64,000 nucleotides of DNA from JACVRW01 sp963764665 (lineage in GTDB: Bacteria; Actinomycetota; Thermoleophilia; Solirubrobacterales; Thermoleophilaceae), in assembly GCA_963764665.1 (NCBI GenBank), contig CAVXTL010000002.1, forward strand, positions 136,951-200,950, in the 5' to 3' direction. The position numbers were made by a program, and so were the translations under genes. Under the pieces are notes generated by a model. That model was given only the letters and a program-made list of their open reading frames with translations, was not told the DNA's origin and did no database searches. Numbering within the stretch: the first letter of the stretch is position 1; each line of letters starts with the position of its first letter. Positions 32,344 to 40,597 of the stretch are shown in pieces.

Positions 32344-33708
32344 GTGTCCGAGCCCCCAGGCATCCCGCGACGCACCGTCGGCGCGGGCGCCACCCTCGCC
32401 GTGTCCTCCCAGGTCGTGTCCGCCATCACCGGCGGCCTGCTGGGGATCGTGGTCGCGCGCCTGCTCGGGCCGGACGGCACCGGCGAGTTCAACCTGGTGC
32501 TCACGAGCACCCTCGTGCTCACCGTCGTATGCAGCCTCGGCGTGGAGGTGGGGCTCAACTACCGCGTGAGCGGAGGAGCCTGGACCGCCGCGGCCGCCCT
32601 GCGCCAGGCTCAGCTGGCAGCGCTCGTGCTGGGCGCGTCCGGGGCCGCCCTCGGGATGGGGATCGCCTTTGCGCTCGAGGACAGCCTGTTCCGCGGCGTC
32701 TCGCTCACCTCGCTCGCGGTGGGCGTGTGCGCGCTCCCGTTCGCGCTGTCTTGGACGTACAGCTCGTTCGCCGCCCTCGCCACGGACCGCTACGAGGCGT
32801 ACGCGACCGCGATCGGGGCGCAGAACGTCGTGGCGCTGCTCCTGGGAGGAGGGCTCGGCGCCGCCTTCGGGGTCACAGGCGCGGTGGCGGGTGTGAGCGC
32901 CTCCCACGCGCTGGTCGCGCTGGGCATCTACATCTGGGGCGCCCGCGCGTTCGGCGCCGCGCCGGTCGGGTGGCTGCGGGATGCGGCGGCCCGGCTCCGC
33001 GACGCGGCCTCCTTCGGGCTGCGCGCCAACCTCGGGAACATCCTGCAGCTGTTCAACTACCGGGCGGACCTGTTCGTGCTGAACGCGTTCGTCAGCCAGG
33101 GAGAGGTCGGCCGCTATGCGGTGGCCACCTCGGTCACGGCGCTTGGGCAGCTGATGCCGCGTGCGCTCGCGTCGGTGGTCATGCCGCGTGTGGCCGCGCT
33201 CGACTCCGGGACCGAGCGCGCGGCGCTCGACATGGTGGTGGTCAAGTCGGTGCGCCACGCCGTGCTCCTGGCGCTCGTCATGAGTGTGGTGCTGGCGGCG
33301 GGCCTGCTGCTCGTGCCGCTCGTGTACGGCTCAGAGTTCGAGGGAGCGATCGTGCTGGGGCTGCTGCTGATCCCGGGGATCAGCTTCATAGCCGTCGGCG
33401 CGGTGCTGAGCTCGACGATCGTGGGCAAGGGCAAGCCGCAGTACTCGCTCTACAACGTCCTCATGGTCACTCCCCTGACGCTCGGTCTGTACGCGGCGCT
33501 GATACCCACGCTGGGAGCGGTGGGCGCGGCGGCGGCATCGAGCGCCTCCTACATCGCGACGACGGTGGTCGCCTGGCATTACTTCCGGCGCGTGACGGGC
33601 CTGACCACGAACGCGCTGAGGCCGGGCAGGGACGAGATCCGCGACTACCGGGCCCTGATCGGGCGCATCCGCGCCCGCAGGCGGAGCGGCGCTCCCGGCT
33701 CCGGTTAG
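32344..33708 (+). CDS. Wzx-type flippase (second copy)
   Basis: This 454-residue polytopic protein with about 12-14 membrane spans belongs to the same MOP superfamily as 23115-24641 but is only distantly similar. Its pattern includes TLAVSSQVVSAITGGLLGIV, ARLLGPDGTGEFNLVLTSTL, NILQLFNYRADLFVLNAFVS and GEVGRYAVATSVTALGQLMP. It would flip a lipid-linked glycan. Two flippases imply either two different glycans or an exchanged gene. It is followed twelve bases later by a methyltransferase on the same strand. Confidence 0.85.
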   Translation: MSEPPGIPRRTVGAGATLAVSSQVVSAITGGLLGIVVARLLGPDGTGEFNLVLTSTLVLTVVCSLGVEVGLNYRVSGGAWTAAAALRQAQLAALVLGASGAALGMGIAFALEDSLFRGVSLTSLAVGVCALPFALSWTYSSFAALATDRYEAYATAIGAQNVVALLLGGGLGAAFGVTGAVAGVSASHALVALGIYIWGARAFGAAPVGWLRDAAARLRDAASFGLRANLGNILQLFNYRADLFVLNAFVSQGEVGRYAVATSVTALGQLMPRALASVVMPRVAALDSGTERAALDMVVVKSVRHAVLLALVMSVVLAAGLLLVPLVYGSEFEGAIVLGLLLIPGISFIAVGAVLSSTIVGKGKPQYSLYNVLMVTPLTLGLYAALIPTLGAVGAAAASSASYIATTVVAWHYFRRVTGLTTNALRPGRDEIRDYRALIGRIRARRRSGAPGSG

Positions 33709-33720
33709 ATACGCCGCGCG

Positions 33721-34509
33721 ATGGAAGTGGAGCGCACGTACTGGGAACGGCGGCTCGCCGAGAGCAACACGCTGAGCGGCGTGGGCTGGCTCGGCCTGGG
33801 CGAGCCGTTCAACCGGTGGATGTACCGGGTGCGCCGGTGGGTCTTCCTGCGACGGATCCGGCCGCTGCTCTCCGGGAGCCCCCCGGACGTGCTCGACGTG
33901 GGCACCGGCAGCGGCTTCTACATCGAGCGCTGGCTCGAGCTCGGCGCCGGCTCGGTCACCGGCGCGGATCTCACCGACGCCGCGGTCGGCCGGCTGCGGC
34001 AGCGCTTCCCGGCCCAGCGCTTCGTGCGGATGGACATCGGCGCGGACGGGGTGCCGCTCGAATCCGGCTCCTTCGACGCGATCTCGGCCATGGACATGCT
34101 CTTCCACCTGACCGACGACGGCGCCTACGAGCGGGCGATCGGCAACCTGGCCGAGATGCTCAGGCCGGGCGGACTGCTCGTGTTCACCGAGAACTTCGTC
34201 CACGGCCCGGCCAAGGCCGGGCCGCATCAGGTGAGCCGGTCGCTCGAGCAGATCGAGGGCCTGGTGCGCGGCGCGGGACTCGTGCCGCTGTGGCGGCGGC
34301 CGGCCTTCGTGCTGATGAACGGTCCGGTGGACTCGGACAGCCGGGTGCTCGCCGCCTCCTGGGCCGCGATCACGCGAGCGCTGACGCGCTGGCCCCGGGC
34401 GGGCTCGGTGCTGGGGGCGCTGATCGCGCCACTCGAGCTCCTGCTGGTCTCCACCAGGCGAGAGGGCCCGTCGACCGAGATGATGGCCTGCAGGAAGGCG
34501 GACGCCTAG
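33721..34509 (+). CDS. SAM-dependent class I methyltransferase
   Basis: This 262-residue protein has motif I DVLDVGTGSGFYIERWLELG, GADLTDAAVGRLRQRFP, then LESGSFDAISAMDMLFHLTD and LAEMLRPGGLLVFTENFVHG. The start follows a TTAGAT box by ten bases. The substrate is unknown; position behind a flippase and among glycosyltransferases suggests a glycan hydroxyl or lipid-linked sugar. Its last four bases overlap the end of the convergent glycosyltransferase gene. Confidence 0.8.
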   Translation: MEVERTYWERRLAESNTLSGVGWLGLGEPFNRWMYRVRRWVFLRRIRPLLSGSPPDVLDVGTGSGFYIERWLELGAGSVTGADLTDAAVGRLRQRFPAQRFVRMDIGADGVPLESGSFDAISAMDMLFHLTDDGAYERAIGNLAEMLRPGGLLVFTENFVHGPAKAGPHQVSRSLEQIEGLVRGAGLVPLWRRPAFVLMNGPVDSDSRVLAASWAAITRALTRWPRAGSVLGALIAPLELLLVSTRREGPSTEMMACRKADA

Positions 34510-35708
34510 GCCGGCGAGCCGCGCCGCCCGCGCGCCGCGCGCACGCCCCACCGGCGCTGCGCCAGCGCCTCCGCCTCCGCGTAGAGCTCGTCCCAGTGCG
34601 CGGCGATCGAAGCCGCGCCGAACCGCTCGCGGGCCGCGCCTGCGATCGCGGCGGGGTCGAAGCGCTCGGGGTGGTCCAGCACCGCCTCGATCGCAGCCGC
34701 GAGCCCGTCGGCGTCGCCGGTCGGCACCAGCACCCCGGCGCCGCTCCCCACCACCTCCGGAATCCCACCCACGTCGCTGGCCACCACCGGCAGCCCGCTC
34801 ACCTGGGCCTCGAGCACCACGCAGGAGAGCGTCTCGGAGGAGCTCGGCTGCACGAGCAGGTCGGCCTCCCGCATCAGACCCGCGACCTCGGCCCGCGGGC
34901 GGGTGCCGTGGAAGACCACGCGGTCGGACAGGCCGAGGCTTGCGGCCAGCGCCTCGTAGCCCGAGCGCTCGGGGCCGTCGCCCACGATGTCCAGGTCCAC
35001 GGCCCGGCCGCGGGCCGCGAGCGCACCGAGGGCGTTCAGCAGGCGGTCCACGCCCTTGATCGGGACGAGGCTCCCGACGACCACGAGCCTCGGGGGCGTG
35101 TGGGCTGCTGCAGCCGCCGGCCGAGCACTGAACAGCCCCGTGTCTACGGGGTTCGGCATCACCCGGAAACGGGCGTGGAGCCCGTAGGCCTCGATTGCCC
35201 TGCGGAGGCTCTCCGAGACCGGCACGACCAGCTCGGCGCCGGAGAACGCCAGGCGGGCGAGCGCGAGGTCCGTGCGCGAGGCCAGGCGGCGCGGGAAGAC
35301 GCTGTAGTGCTCGCTCACCACCACCGGCATGCCGAGCAGGCGGCCCAGCACCACGGCCACGGCGCCGAGCGTGAAGACGTGGGCATGAAGGACGTCGGCG
35401 CGGAAGCCGTCCGCGCGCAGGCGCCGGAGGCCCCTGAGCAGCCCCGCCACGAGCCGTACCTTGCGGAGCGGTCCGTGGGGAACCCGGATGCGCACGGTCC
35501 GGACCCCCTCGTCCATCTCGTCCGTGACCTCGAGCGTGCCGGGCCCCAGCGGCCCGCCCGGCTCGAGGAAGAGCACGGCCACGTCGTGGCCGGCGCTGAT
35601 CGCACGGGCCTGGTCGCGCACGAAGATGCCGTGGACGGGGTTCTCGACTCGCGGGTACCAGGCCGGCAGGATCAGTACCCGGCGTCTTCGCTCAGCGGTC
35701 GGCGGCAT
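34506..35708 (-). CDS. Glycosyltransferase family 4
   Basis: This 400-residue complete GT-B protein has RVLILPAWYPRVENPVHGIF followed by VRDQARAISAGHDVAVLF, DVLHAHVFTLGAVAVVLGRL, and PVVVSEHYSVFPRR. The C-terminal part has LVVVGSLVPIKGVDRLLNAL and LVQPSSSETLSCVVLEAQVS followed by GLPVVASDVGGIPEVV, containing the GT4 E-x7-E motif. It resembles sugar-adding enzymes of capsule and exopolysaccharide loci. Donor unknown. It converges on a methyltransferase with a four-base overlap. Confidence 0.87.
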   Translation of the reverse strand: MPPTAERRRRVLILPAWYPRVENPVHGIFVRDQARAISAGHDVAVLFLEPGGPLGPGTLEVTDEMDEGVRTVRIRVPHGPLRKVRLVAGLLRGLRRLRADGFRADVLHAHVFTLGAVAVVLGRLLGMPVVVSEHYSVFPRRLASRTDLALARLAFSGAELVVPVSESLRRAIEAYGLHARFRVMPNPVDTGLFSARPAAAAAHTPPRLVVVGSLVPIKGVDRLLNALGALAARGRAVDLDIVGDGPERSGYEALAASLGLSDRVVFHGTRPRAEVAGLMREADLLVQPSSSETLSCVVLEAQVSGLPVVASDVGGIPEVVGSGAGVLVPTGDADGLAAAIEAVLDHPERFDPAAIAGAARERFGAASIAAHWDELYAEAEALAQRRWGVRAARGRRGSPA

Positions 35709-35717
35709 CCGGTACCG

Positions 35718-36563
35718 CTAGGGAGCGCCGAGCACGCGCCACACGCCGATGAGATAGCCGCTGAGCAGCGGGTGGTTGAAGCGGCGCAGGCGCGGCAGCC
35801 GGCGCCCGGCCGTGGCCACGAGCAGCTGCGCGACTGCCCAGACGGGGAGCGTGGCCGCGGTCTTCCGCTCGCGCACCGCGAAGACGCGCGGCTCGAACCC
35901 GCCGACGTAACCCCGGAAGCGCCGCTCGAGACCGAGCTCCTGCTCGAACTCGTCCCAGCGCTCGATGCGGAGGCAGTCCGCGTTGTGAACGGCCATCCGG
36001 GCCGGGGCGAGCCGCTCCATGAACCAGCGGTTGACGCCCACCACGTTGGGGGCGCCGAGCACCAGCGTGCCCCCGGGGCGCACCAGCCGCGCGTGCGCGG
36101 CCACGACCCCGGTCAGGTCGGTGAAGTGCTCGATCAGGCCGAGCGAGTAGACGAGATCGAACTGCCCGACGCCGTCGCCCGGGTCCATGAGGTCGCGCTG
36201 GTGGACCTCGAGCGGCATTCCCAGGTGCCCGAAGTTGCGGCGGGCCAGCTCGCAGCCCTCGGGCGAGAAGTCGAGCACGGCGCAGCGGTACCCGCTGGTG
36301 CGTCCTACGTAGGCGAGGTAGCGGCCCAGGCCGCCCCCGACCTCGAGCGCCGATCTCGACGGATCAGGCTCCACGTGGGCGTCGAACACGTCGAGGATGG
36401 CGTTCACCTGGGGGGTGGAGGGATCCCGCCGCGCCTCGGCGGGAAGCTTCATCCCCTGCCAGTACTCGTCCCAGTGCGCGCTGTCGGTGAACCGGTCGCT
36501 TCCGGGCTGCGGGGTCGATGTGGCCGGCAAGGGGTCGATCCTAGTCAGAGCGTTCCCCGGCAT
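35718..36563 (-). CDS. SAM-dependent class I methyltransferase
   Basis: This 281-residue protein has SALEVGGGLGRYLAYVGRTS as motif I, CAVLDFSPEGCELARRNF, DLVYSLGLIEHFTDLTGVVA, and ARLVRPGGTLVLGAPNVVGV. A hydrophobic C-terminal segment (ATLPVWAVAQLLVATAGRR) could contact the membrane. The ATG at 36563 lies five bases after the stop of the upstream methyltransferase, so the two are co-expressed. It is followed by the family 4 glycosyltransferase on the same strand. Substrate unknown. Confidence 0.8.
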   Translation of the reverse strand: MPGNALTRIDPLPATSTPQPGSDRFTDSAHWDEYWQGMKLPAEARRDPSTPQVNAILDVFDAHVEPDPSRSALEVGGGLGRYLAYVGRTSGYRCAVLDFSPEGCELARRNFGHLGMPLEVHQRDLMDPGDGVGQFDLVYSLGLIEHFTDLTGVVAAHARLVRPGGTLVLGAPNVVGVNRWFMERLAPARMAVHNADCLRIERWDEFEQELGLERRFRGYVGGFEPRVFAVRERKTAATLPVWAVAQLLVATAGRRLPRLRRFNHPLLSGYLIGVWRVLGAP

Positions 36564-36568
36564 CGGGC

Positions 36569-37435
36569 TCAGCCCGTGACCAGCACGATGTCCTGCGCGG
36601 CCTTTCCCTTGACGATCTGGAGCGAGGGGAACAGCGCGCCCCAGTGCCGGCGCAGGTACTCCTCGGAGTGGAACGCGAGTCCCCAGCCGCCGCTGTCGCC
36701 GATGAAGCGCAGCGCGTTCCAGCGCGACCACTCGGCCTCCTCGTAGACGAAGCCGCGCTCGGCGAGCGACCCTGCCGCCAGACGATCCGACGCCGAGCGA
36801 ATCGCACCCACCGACTCTCCCGTGACGAAGCGCTGAAAGGCCGCCTCGCCGTGCACGGTCAGGAGCGCGACTCCGCCTGGCCTGAGCACCCTGCGGACCT
36901 CCGCGAGCCAGTGATCCTGTCCGCTCTCGTCGAGGTGAGAGAACACCGATACCGAGTAGAGGAAGTCGAAGCTGTCTGCCGCGTACGGAAGCGGCGGATG
37001 GAACCCGTTGACCTCCACGGGAAGGGCCGGGTAGTGGGTGCGCAGCCAGGCGATGGCCCCCTCGTCGATGTCGCAGCCGTGGAACGAGGTCTCGCCGCCC
37101 CAGCGCCGCCAGAGCGGCACGAGCACACGGCCGCAGCCCACGCCGAAGTCGAGCACGCTCTCGAACTCGACCAGCGAGCGGCCGACGGAGCCCAGGGTCT
37201 CGGGCAGCAGTCGCTCGTAGACCTCGCCGTTGCGCAGGAACGCGTCGATCCCCGGTGACCCGACCCGGGCGCGGAGCGCGATCGGCGGAATCGGGTCCGT
37301 ACGCCCGGTGGCGCGGCGGTAGCGCCGCACGAGCAATGGATCGACGGCGGACAGCACGGCCTGCGCGGCGCTCTTCGCCGGCGCCGGCAGGTCCGAGCCC
37401 GTCCGTCTGAGGCGCCGAACCAGTTGCTCTCGCAT
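36569..37435 (-). CDS. SAM-dependent methyltransferase
   Basis: This 288-residue protein has motif I VLDFGVGCGRVLVPLWRRWG, then SFHGCDIDEGAIAWLRTHYP, LPYAADSFDFLYSVSVFSHL and EVRRVLRPGGVALLTVHGEA. The end (GWGLAFHSEEYLRRHWGALF) corresponds to the end of the methyltransferase at 19710-20963, so the two are paralogues; this one lacks the N-terminal coiled coil. First gene of a minus-strand group of three, with a TACCCT box before its ATG. Confidence 0.82.
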   Translation of the reverse strand: MREQLVRRLRRTGSDLPAPAKSAAQAVLSAVDPLLVRRYRRATGRTDPIPPIALRARVGSPGIDAFLRNGEVYERLLPETLGSVGRSLVEFESVLDFGVGCGRVLVPLWRRWGGETSFHGCDIDEGAIAWLRTHYPALPVEVNGFHPPLPYAADSFDFLYSVSVFSHLDESGQDHWLAEVRRVLRPGGVALLTVHGEAAFQRFVTGESVGAIRSASDRLAAGSLAERGFVYEEAEWSRWNALRFIGDSGGWGLAFHSEEYLRRHWGALFPSLQIVKGKAAQDIVLVTG

Positions 37436-37444
37436 GAGCGAGCG

Positions 37445-37450
37445 AGGGTA
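37445..37450 (-). promoter_or_regulatory. -10 box TACCCT
   Basis: TACCCT on the minus strand ends 9 bases before the ATG at 37435; no Shine-Dalgarno is present. Confidence 0.4.
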
Positions 37451-37484
37451 GTGCGCCGGCGGACCCCCCAGCCTGCGGCGCGAC

Positions 37485-37490
37485 TAGCCT
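37485..37490 (+). promoter_or_regulatory. -10 box TAGCCT
   Basis: TAGCCT ends 8 bases before the ATG at 37499. With 37445-37450 it forms a divergent pair within 63 bases. Confidence 0.45.
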
Positions 37491-37498
37491 GCGGCCGG

Positions 37499-38539
37499 AT
37501 GCCGCGCCTCCTCCACATCCTTCCGCACGAGGGCGGTGGAGGCGAGGCGCTGGTGGACGTTCTCGGCCAACTGAGCGAGTTCGAGCACGAGCGCATACAC
37601 CTGAGCAGGTCACGAGACGCCCTGCGCGGTGGACCCTCGATCGCGCTCGGGCGAGTCCGGCTCCGCCGCCGCGCGCGTGACGCCGACGTGCTCCATGTGG
37701 TCGGTGACGCCGCCGCGATGATCGCCCTGCCGGCGCTCCGCCGCCGGCCCGCGGCCGTGGGGACCCATGGCCTTCACCTGCTCCGGCGCTCCGGCGGAGC
37801 GGCCGGCGCGCTCGTCCGGAGGCGCATGCGCTCGGTGCTCGACGCCGCGGGCGTCGTGTTGTGCAGCTCTCAGCCCGAGCTGGAAGAGCTGGCCGCGATC
37901 TCGCCGACGGCGAACCTGCGACTGGTGGTCAACGGGACCGAGCTGCCGCCGCGGCGGGACCCCGACGCGCGTGCGGCCGCCCGGGCCGCGCTGGGGCTCG
38001 CCGACGACGTGGTGGCCGGCCTCTACATAGCCCAGCTGGAGGACCGCAAGCGGCCGCTCGACGCCGTGGCCGCAGCGGAGCGAGCGGTCGCGCGCGGGGC
38101 GCCGTTCGTGCTGCTGGTCGTGGGGGACGGCCCGCTCGAGGACGCGGTCGGCGCTCGCGCCGGGGCGGCGGTGCGGCCGCTCGGCTACCGCGACGACACC
38201 GACCTCCTCTACGCGGCGTCGGACGTGTTCGTGCTCCCATCGGAGCGGGAGGGCCAGGCGCTGGCCGTGCTCGAGGCGATGGCACACGAGCTTGCCGTGG
38301 TGGTCTCCGACGGTGTGGGAAACCCAGAGGCGGTGGGCGAGTCGGGAGCGGTGGTGCCGGTCGGGGACGTGGACGCGCTGGCAGACGTGCTGGTCCGGCT
38401 GGCCGCAGATCCGGCCGAGCGGGCCGAGCGCGGTGCGCTCGGGCGCCGGCGGGTCGAGACCGAGTTCTCGATCGAGCGCTACCTCGACACGATGCGGACG
38501 GTCTTCACCGAGCTCTCGGCTCAGACGCCGCGCCGGTAG
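37499..38539 (+). CDS. Glycosyltransferase family 4
   Basis: This 346-residue protein has a short N-terminal domain (RLLHILPHEGGGGEALVDVL, LCSSQPELEELAAIS) and a normal C-terminal donor domain: GLYIAQLEDRKRPLDAVAAA, LLVVGDGPLEDAV, YAASDVFVLPSEREGQALAV followed by LEAMAHELAVVVSDGVG. The E-x7-E motif is in SEREGQALAVLEAMA. The start is fixed by the TAGCCT box eight bases upstream. The 3' end overlaps the convergent glycosyltransferase gene by 19 bases. Confidence 0.85.
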   Translation: MPRLLHILPHEGGGGEALVDVLGQLSEFEHERIHLSRSRDALRGGPSIALGRVRLRRRARDADVLHVVGDAAAMIALPALRRRPAAVGTHGLHLLRRSGGAAGALVRRRMRSVLDAAGVVLCSSQPELEELAAISPTANLRLVVNGTELPPRRDPDARAAARAALGLADDVVAGLYIAQLEDRKRPLDAVAAAERAVARGAPFVLLVVGDGPLEDAVGARAGAAVRPLGYRDDTDLLYAASDVFVLPSEREGQALAVLEAMAHELAVVVSDGVGNPEAVGESGAVVPVGDVDALADVLVRLAADPAERAERGALGRRRVETEFSIERYLDTMRTVFTELSAQTPRR

Positions 38540-39666
38540 GCGGCCAGCACCACGTCGAGCGAGGAGCGCAGGGACAGCCGTGTCCCGTTGCGCGCGAACC
38601 AGTCGGCGGTGGCGTCGCGGAGCGCGGGACCGGCGTCCCGCACGCGCACGATCGCGTCGGCGAGATCATTCGGGTCGGCCGAGCGGGCCACGAAGCCGTT
38701 CTCGCCCTCGTCCACGAGCTCGACCGCCGCGTTGTCCGGTCCCGCGACCACCACGCTGGGAGTGCCGGCCGCCGCGGCCTCCACCACGACCAGGCCATAG
38801 CCCTCGCGACTGGACGGGAGCACCATGCAGAGCGCCCTCCGGAGCGCCTCCTCCACCACGCCCGAGGCCACGAAGCCGTGCACCCGCACCGCACCCTCGA
38901 GGCCGAGCTCGGCCACCCGGCGCTCCACGTCCTGCCGCTCCGGGCCGTCGCCGAAGACGTCGAGACGAAGCTCGGGGGCGCGGGAGAGGAGCGCGGGCAT
39001 CGCGTCCACCAGCGCCGGCACCCGCTTCTCCGGGATGTGCCTGCCGGCGAAGACGAGAACGGCCTCCGCGGGCGCGGGGACAGGACGCTCGAGCGGACCG
39101 TCGTACTCCCCCTCGAGAACGATGGGCTCGCCGTGGAGCCCCTCGCCCCGCAGCCGCGCGGCGTGGAGGCGCGAGAAGCAGAAGGCCTGCTGTGGCACGC
39201 GCGCGCACAGCCGCTGTATCGCGTGCCCCAGCGCCCCGCCGCGTCCGAGGTACTCGCGCCAGTAGCCGGCGGACCAGACCTCGTGCCAGTCCACGACGAG
39301 GTGGAGGGAGCGGTGGACGAGCCGGGCCACGGCGGCGCCCAGCAGCGAGAAGTAGGGAAACGAGGCGGTGTGCACCACGTCGTAGCGGCGGCCGTGGCGC
39401 AGCAGGTGCCAGAGCACCCCGGCACCGAACACCAGCGGCGGCAGCACGCGGCGCCGCCCGCCGGCGTAGAGGGCCATTCGCGGCCCGACCGCGCGCACGT
39501 TCACGCCCGTCACTCCCGGGTGGGTGCCGCGCGGCCACTGGCGAAGCGTGAGGTAGGTGACCTCGTGGCCGTCCTCCACGAGCCGCTCGGCCAGGTTTCG
39601 GTACCAGCGCTCGGCCCCGCCGACCGTGTGCGGGTACAGGCAGTCGTAGACGAGGCAGATGCGCAT
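38521..39666 (-). CDS. Glycosyltransferase family 4
   Basis: This 381-residue protein is a complete GT4: RICLVYDCLYPHTVGGAERW (the GGxE acceptor loop), DVVHTASFPYFSLLGAA, VVDWHEVWSAGYWREYLGRG, VLVFAGRHIPEKRVPALVDA and LPSSREGYGLVVVEAAAAGT. Similar enzymes are often mannosyl- or glucosyltransferases, but the donor cannot be fixed. A TAGTGA sequence (39676-39681 on the minus strand) sits nine bases before the ATG but lacks the final T. It is divergent from the FkbM gene. Confidence 0.87.
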   Translation of the reverse strand: MRICLVYDCLYPHTVGGAERWYRNLAERLVEDGHEVTYLTLRQWPRGTHPGVTGVNVRAVGPRMALYAGGRRRVLPPLVFGAGVLWHLLRHGRRYDVVHTASFPYFSLLGAAVARLVHRSLHLVVDWHEVWSAGYWREYLGRGGALGHAIQRLCARVPQQAFCFSRLHAARLRGEGLHGEPIVLEGEYDGPLERPVPAPAEAVLVFAGRHIPEKRVPALVDAMPALLSRAPELRLDVFGDGPERQDVERRVAELGLEGAVRVHGFVASGVVEEALRRALCMVLPSSREGYGLVVVEAAAAGTPSVVVAGPDNAAVELVDEGENGFVARSADPNDLADAIVRVRDAGPALRDATADWFARNGTRLSLRSSLDVVLAAYRRGV

Positions 39667-39713
39667 CCCGGCGCATCACTACCAGTTCCACCGGGGGCGG
39701 GCGGGTCGCCCGT

Positions 39714-39719
39714 TAGCCT
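39714..39719 (+). promoter_or_regulatory. -10 box TAGCCT for the FkbM gene
   Basis: TAGCCT ends 10 bases before the ATG at 39730, with no Shine-Dalgarno. Confidence 0.4.
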
Positions 39720-39729
39720 CAGCGGCCAC

Positions 39730-40500
39730 ATGCTCGGCGGCCGGTCACCCCGCATGGTCTTGAGGGAGACGGCGCGTCCGCGCAACTACCTCGCCGTTGC
39801 GCGCATGCTGCGGGTCTGTCCCGACTTCGGCGATGCGGCCAGGCGCTACCTCCTCGGCGCGGGGGACTATCCCTACGAGTGCCGGCTGAGGACGCCTCTC
39901 GGGATCGTCGCCCCGACGCTGCACAGCCGCCACGACATGTTCACCGTGAACGAGGTGTTCTGCCGGCGGGACTACCCGGTTCCGCCCGGCGCCCGGTCGG
40001 TGGTGGACATCGGGTCGAACATCGGGCTGAGCGCGCTCTTCTTCCTCACCCGCGACGAGTCGTGCCGCTGCTGGCTCTACGAGCCGGTGCCCGCCAACGT
40101 GGAACGGCTCCGGGCCAACCTGCGGGCGTTCGCGGATCGCTTCGAGCTGCGTGAGGTCGCGGTCGCCGCGGCGGACGGACGCGCGAGCTTCGGGGTGGAG
40201 GACAGCGGGCGCTACGGCGGGATCGGGGTGGCCACGGGACGCTCGATCGACGTGGAGTGCGTGGCGGTGAACGACGTCCTCGAGGAGGCGCTCGACGCGC
40301 TACCGGTGGTGGACCTCCTGAAGATCGACACGGAGGGCTCGGAGCTCGAGATCCTGCGGGCGATCAGGCCTGATCTCCTCGCTCGCGTGCGCACGATCTG
40401 CCTCGAGACCGACACGCGGCCGTCCTTCACGCCCCATGGCTTCCGAGCGAGCTTCCGGAACGAGACCTGGGTGCTTCGGAGCAACGCCCGGAGCCACTGA
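39730..40500 (+). CDS. FkbM family methyltransferase
   Basis: This 256-residue protein has SVVDIGSNIGLSALFFLTRD as the SAM motif, WLYEPVPANVERLRANLRAF, and LLKIDTEGSELEILRAIRPD, which is the FkbM signature. FkbM enzymes O-methylate hydroxyls of natural products and sugars. An ATG eight codons further in (39754) is also possible; the first is preferred because of the TAGCCT box. The N-terminal part (YLLGAGDYPYECRLRTPLGI) is common in glycan-locus members. Followed by a 97-base gap before the next gene. Confidence 0.85.
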   Translation: MLGGRSPRMVLRETARPRNYLAVARMLRVCPDFGDAARRYLLGAGDYPYECRLRTPLGIVAPTLHSRHDMFTVNEVFCRRDYPVPPGARSVVDIGSNIGLSALFFLTRDESCRCWLYEPVPANVERLRANLRAFADRFELREVAVAAADGRASFGVEDSGRYGGIGVATGRSIDVECVAVNDVLEEALDALPVVDLLKIDTEGSELEILRAIRPDLLARVRTICLETDTRPSFTPHGFRASFRNETWVLRSNARSH

Positions 40501-40597
40501 TCAGCTTGCCTGGGCTGACCGTGGCATTCGCTACGATCGCGACTCCTTCCCTGCTCCCGGGTTTCACCCATATCCCGCTTGGCGAGCTGGATCTTTT

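Noticed and set aside
32529..36746. Open frame of 1405 codons on the + strand
   Set aside because: It crosses a flippase, a methyltransferase and three opposite-strand genes that all have clear family motifs; the translation is low-complexity Arg/Gly/Ala.
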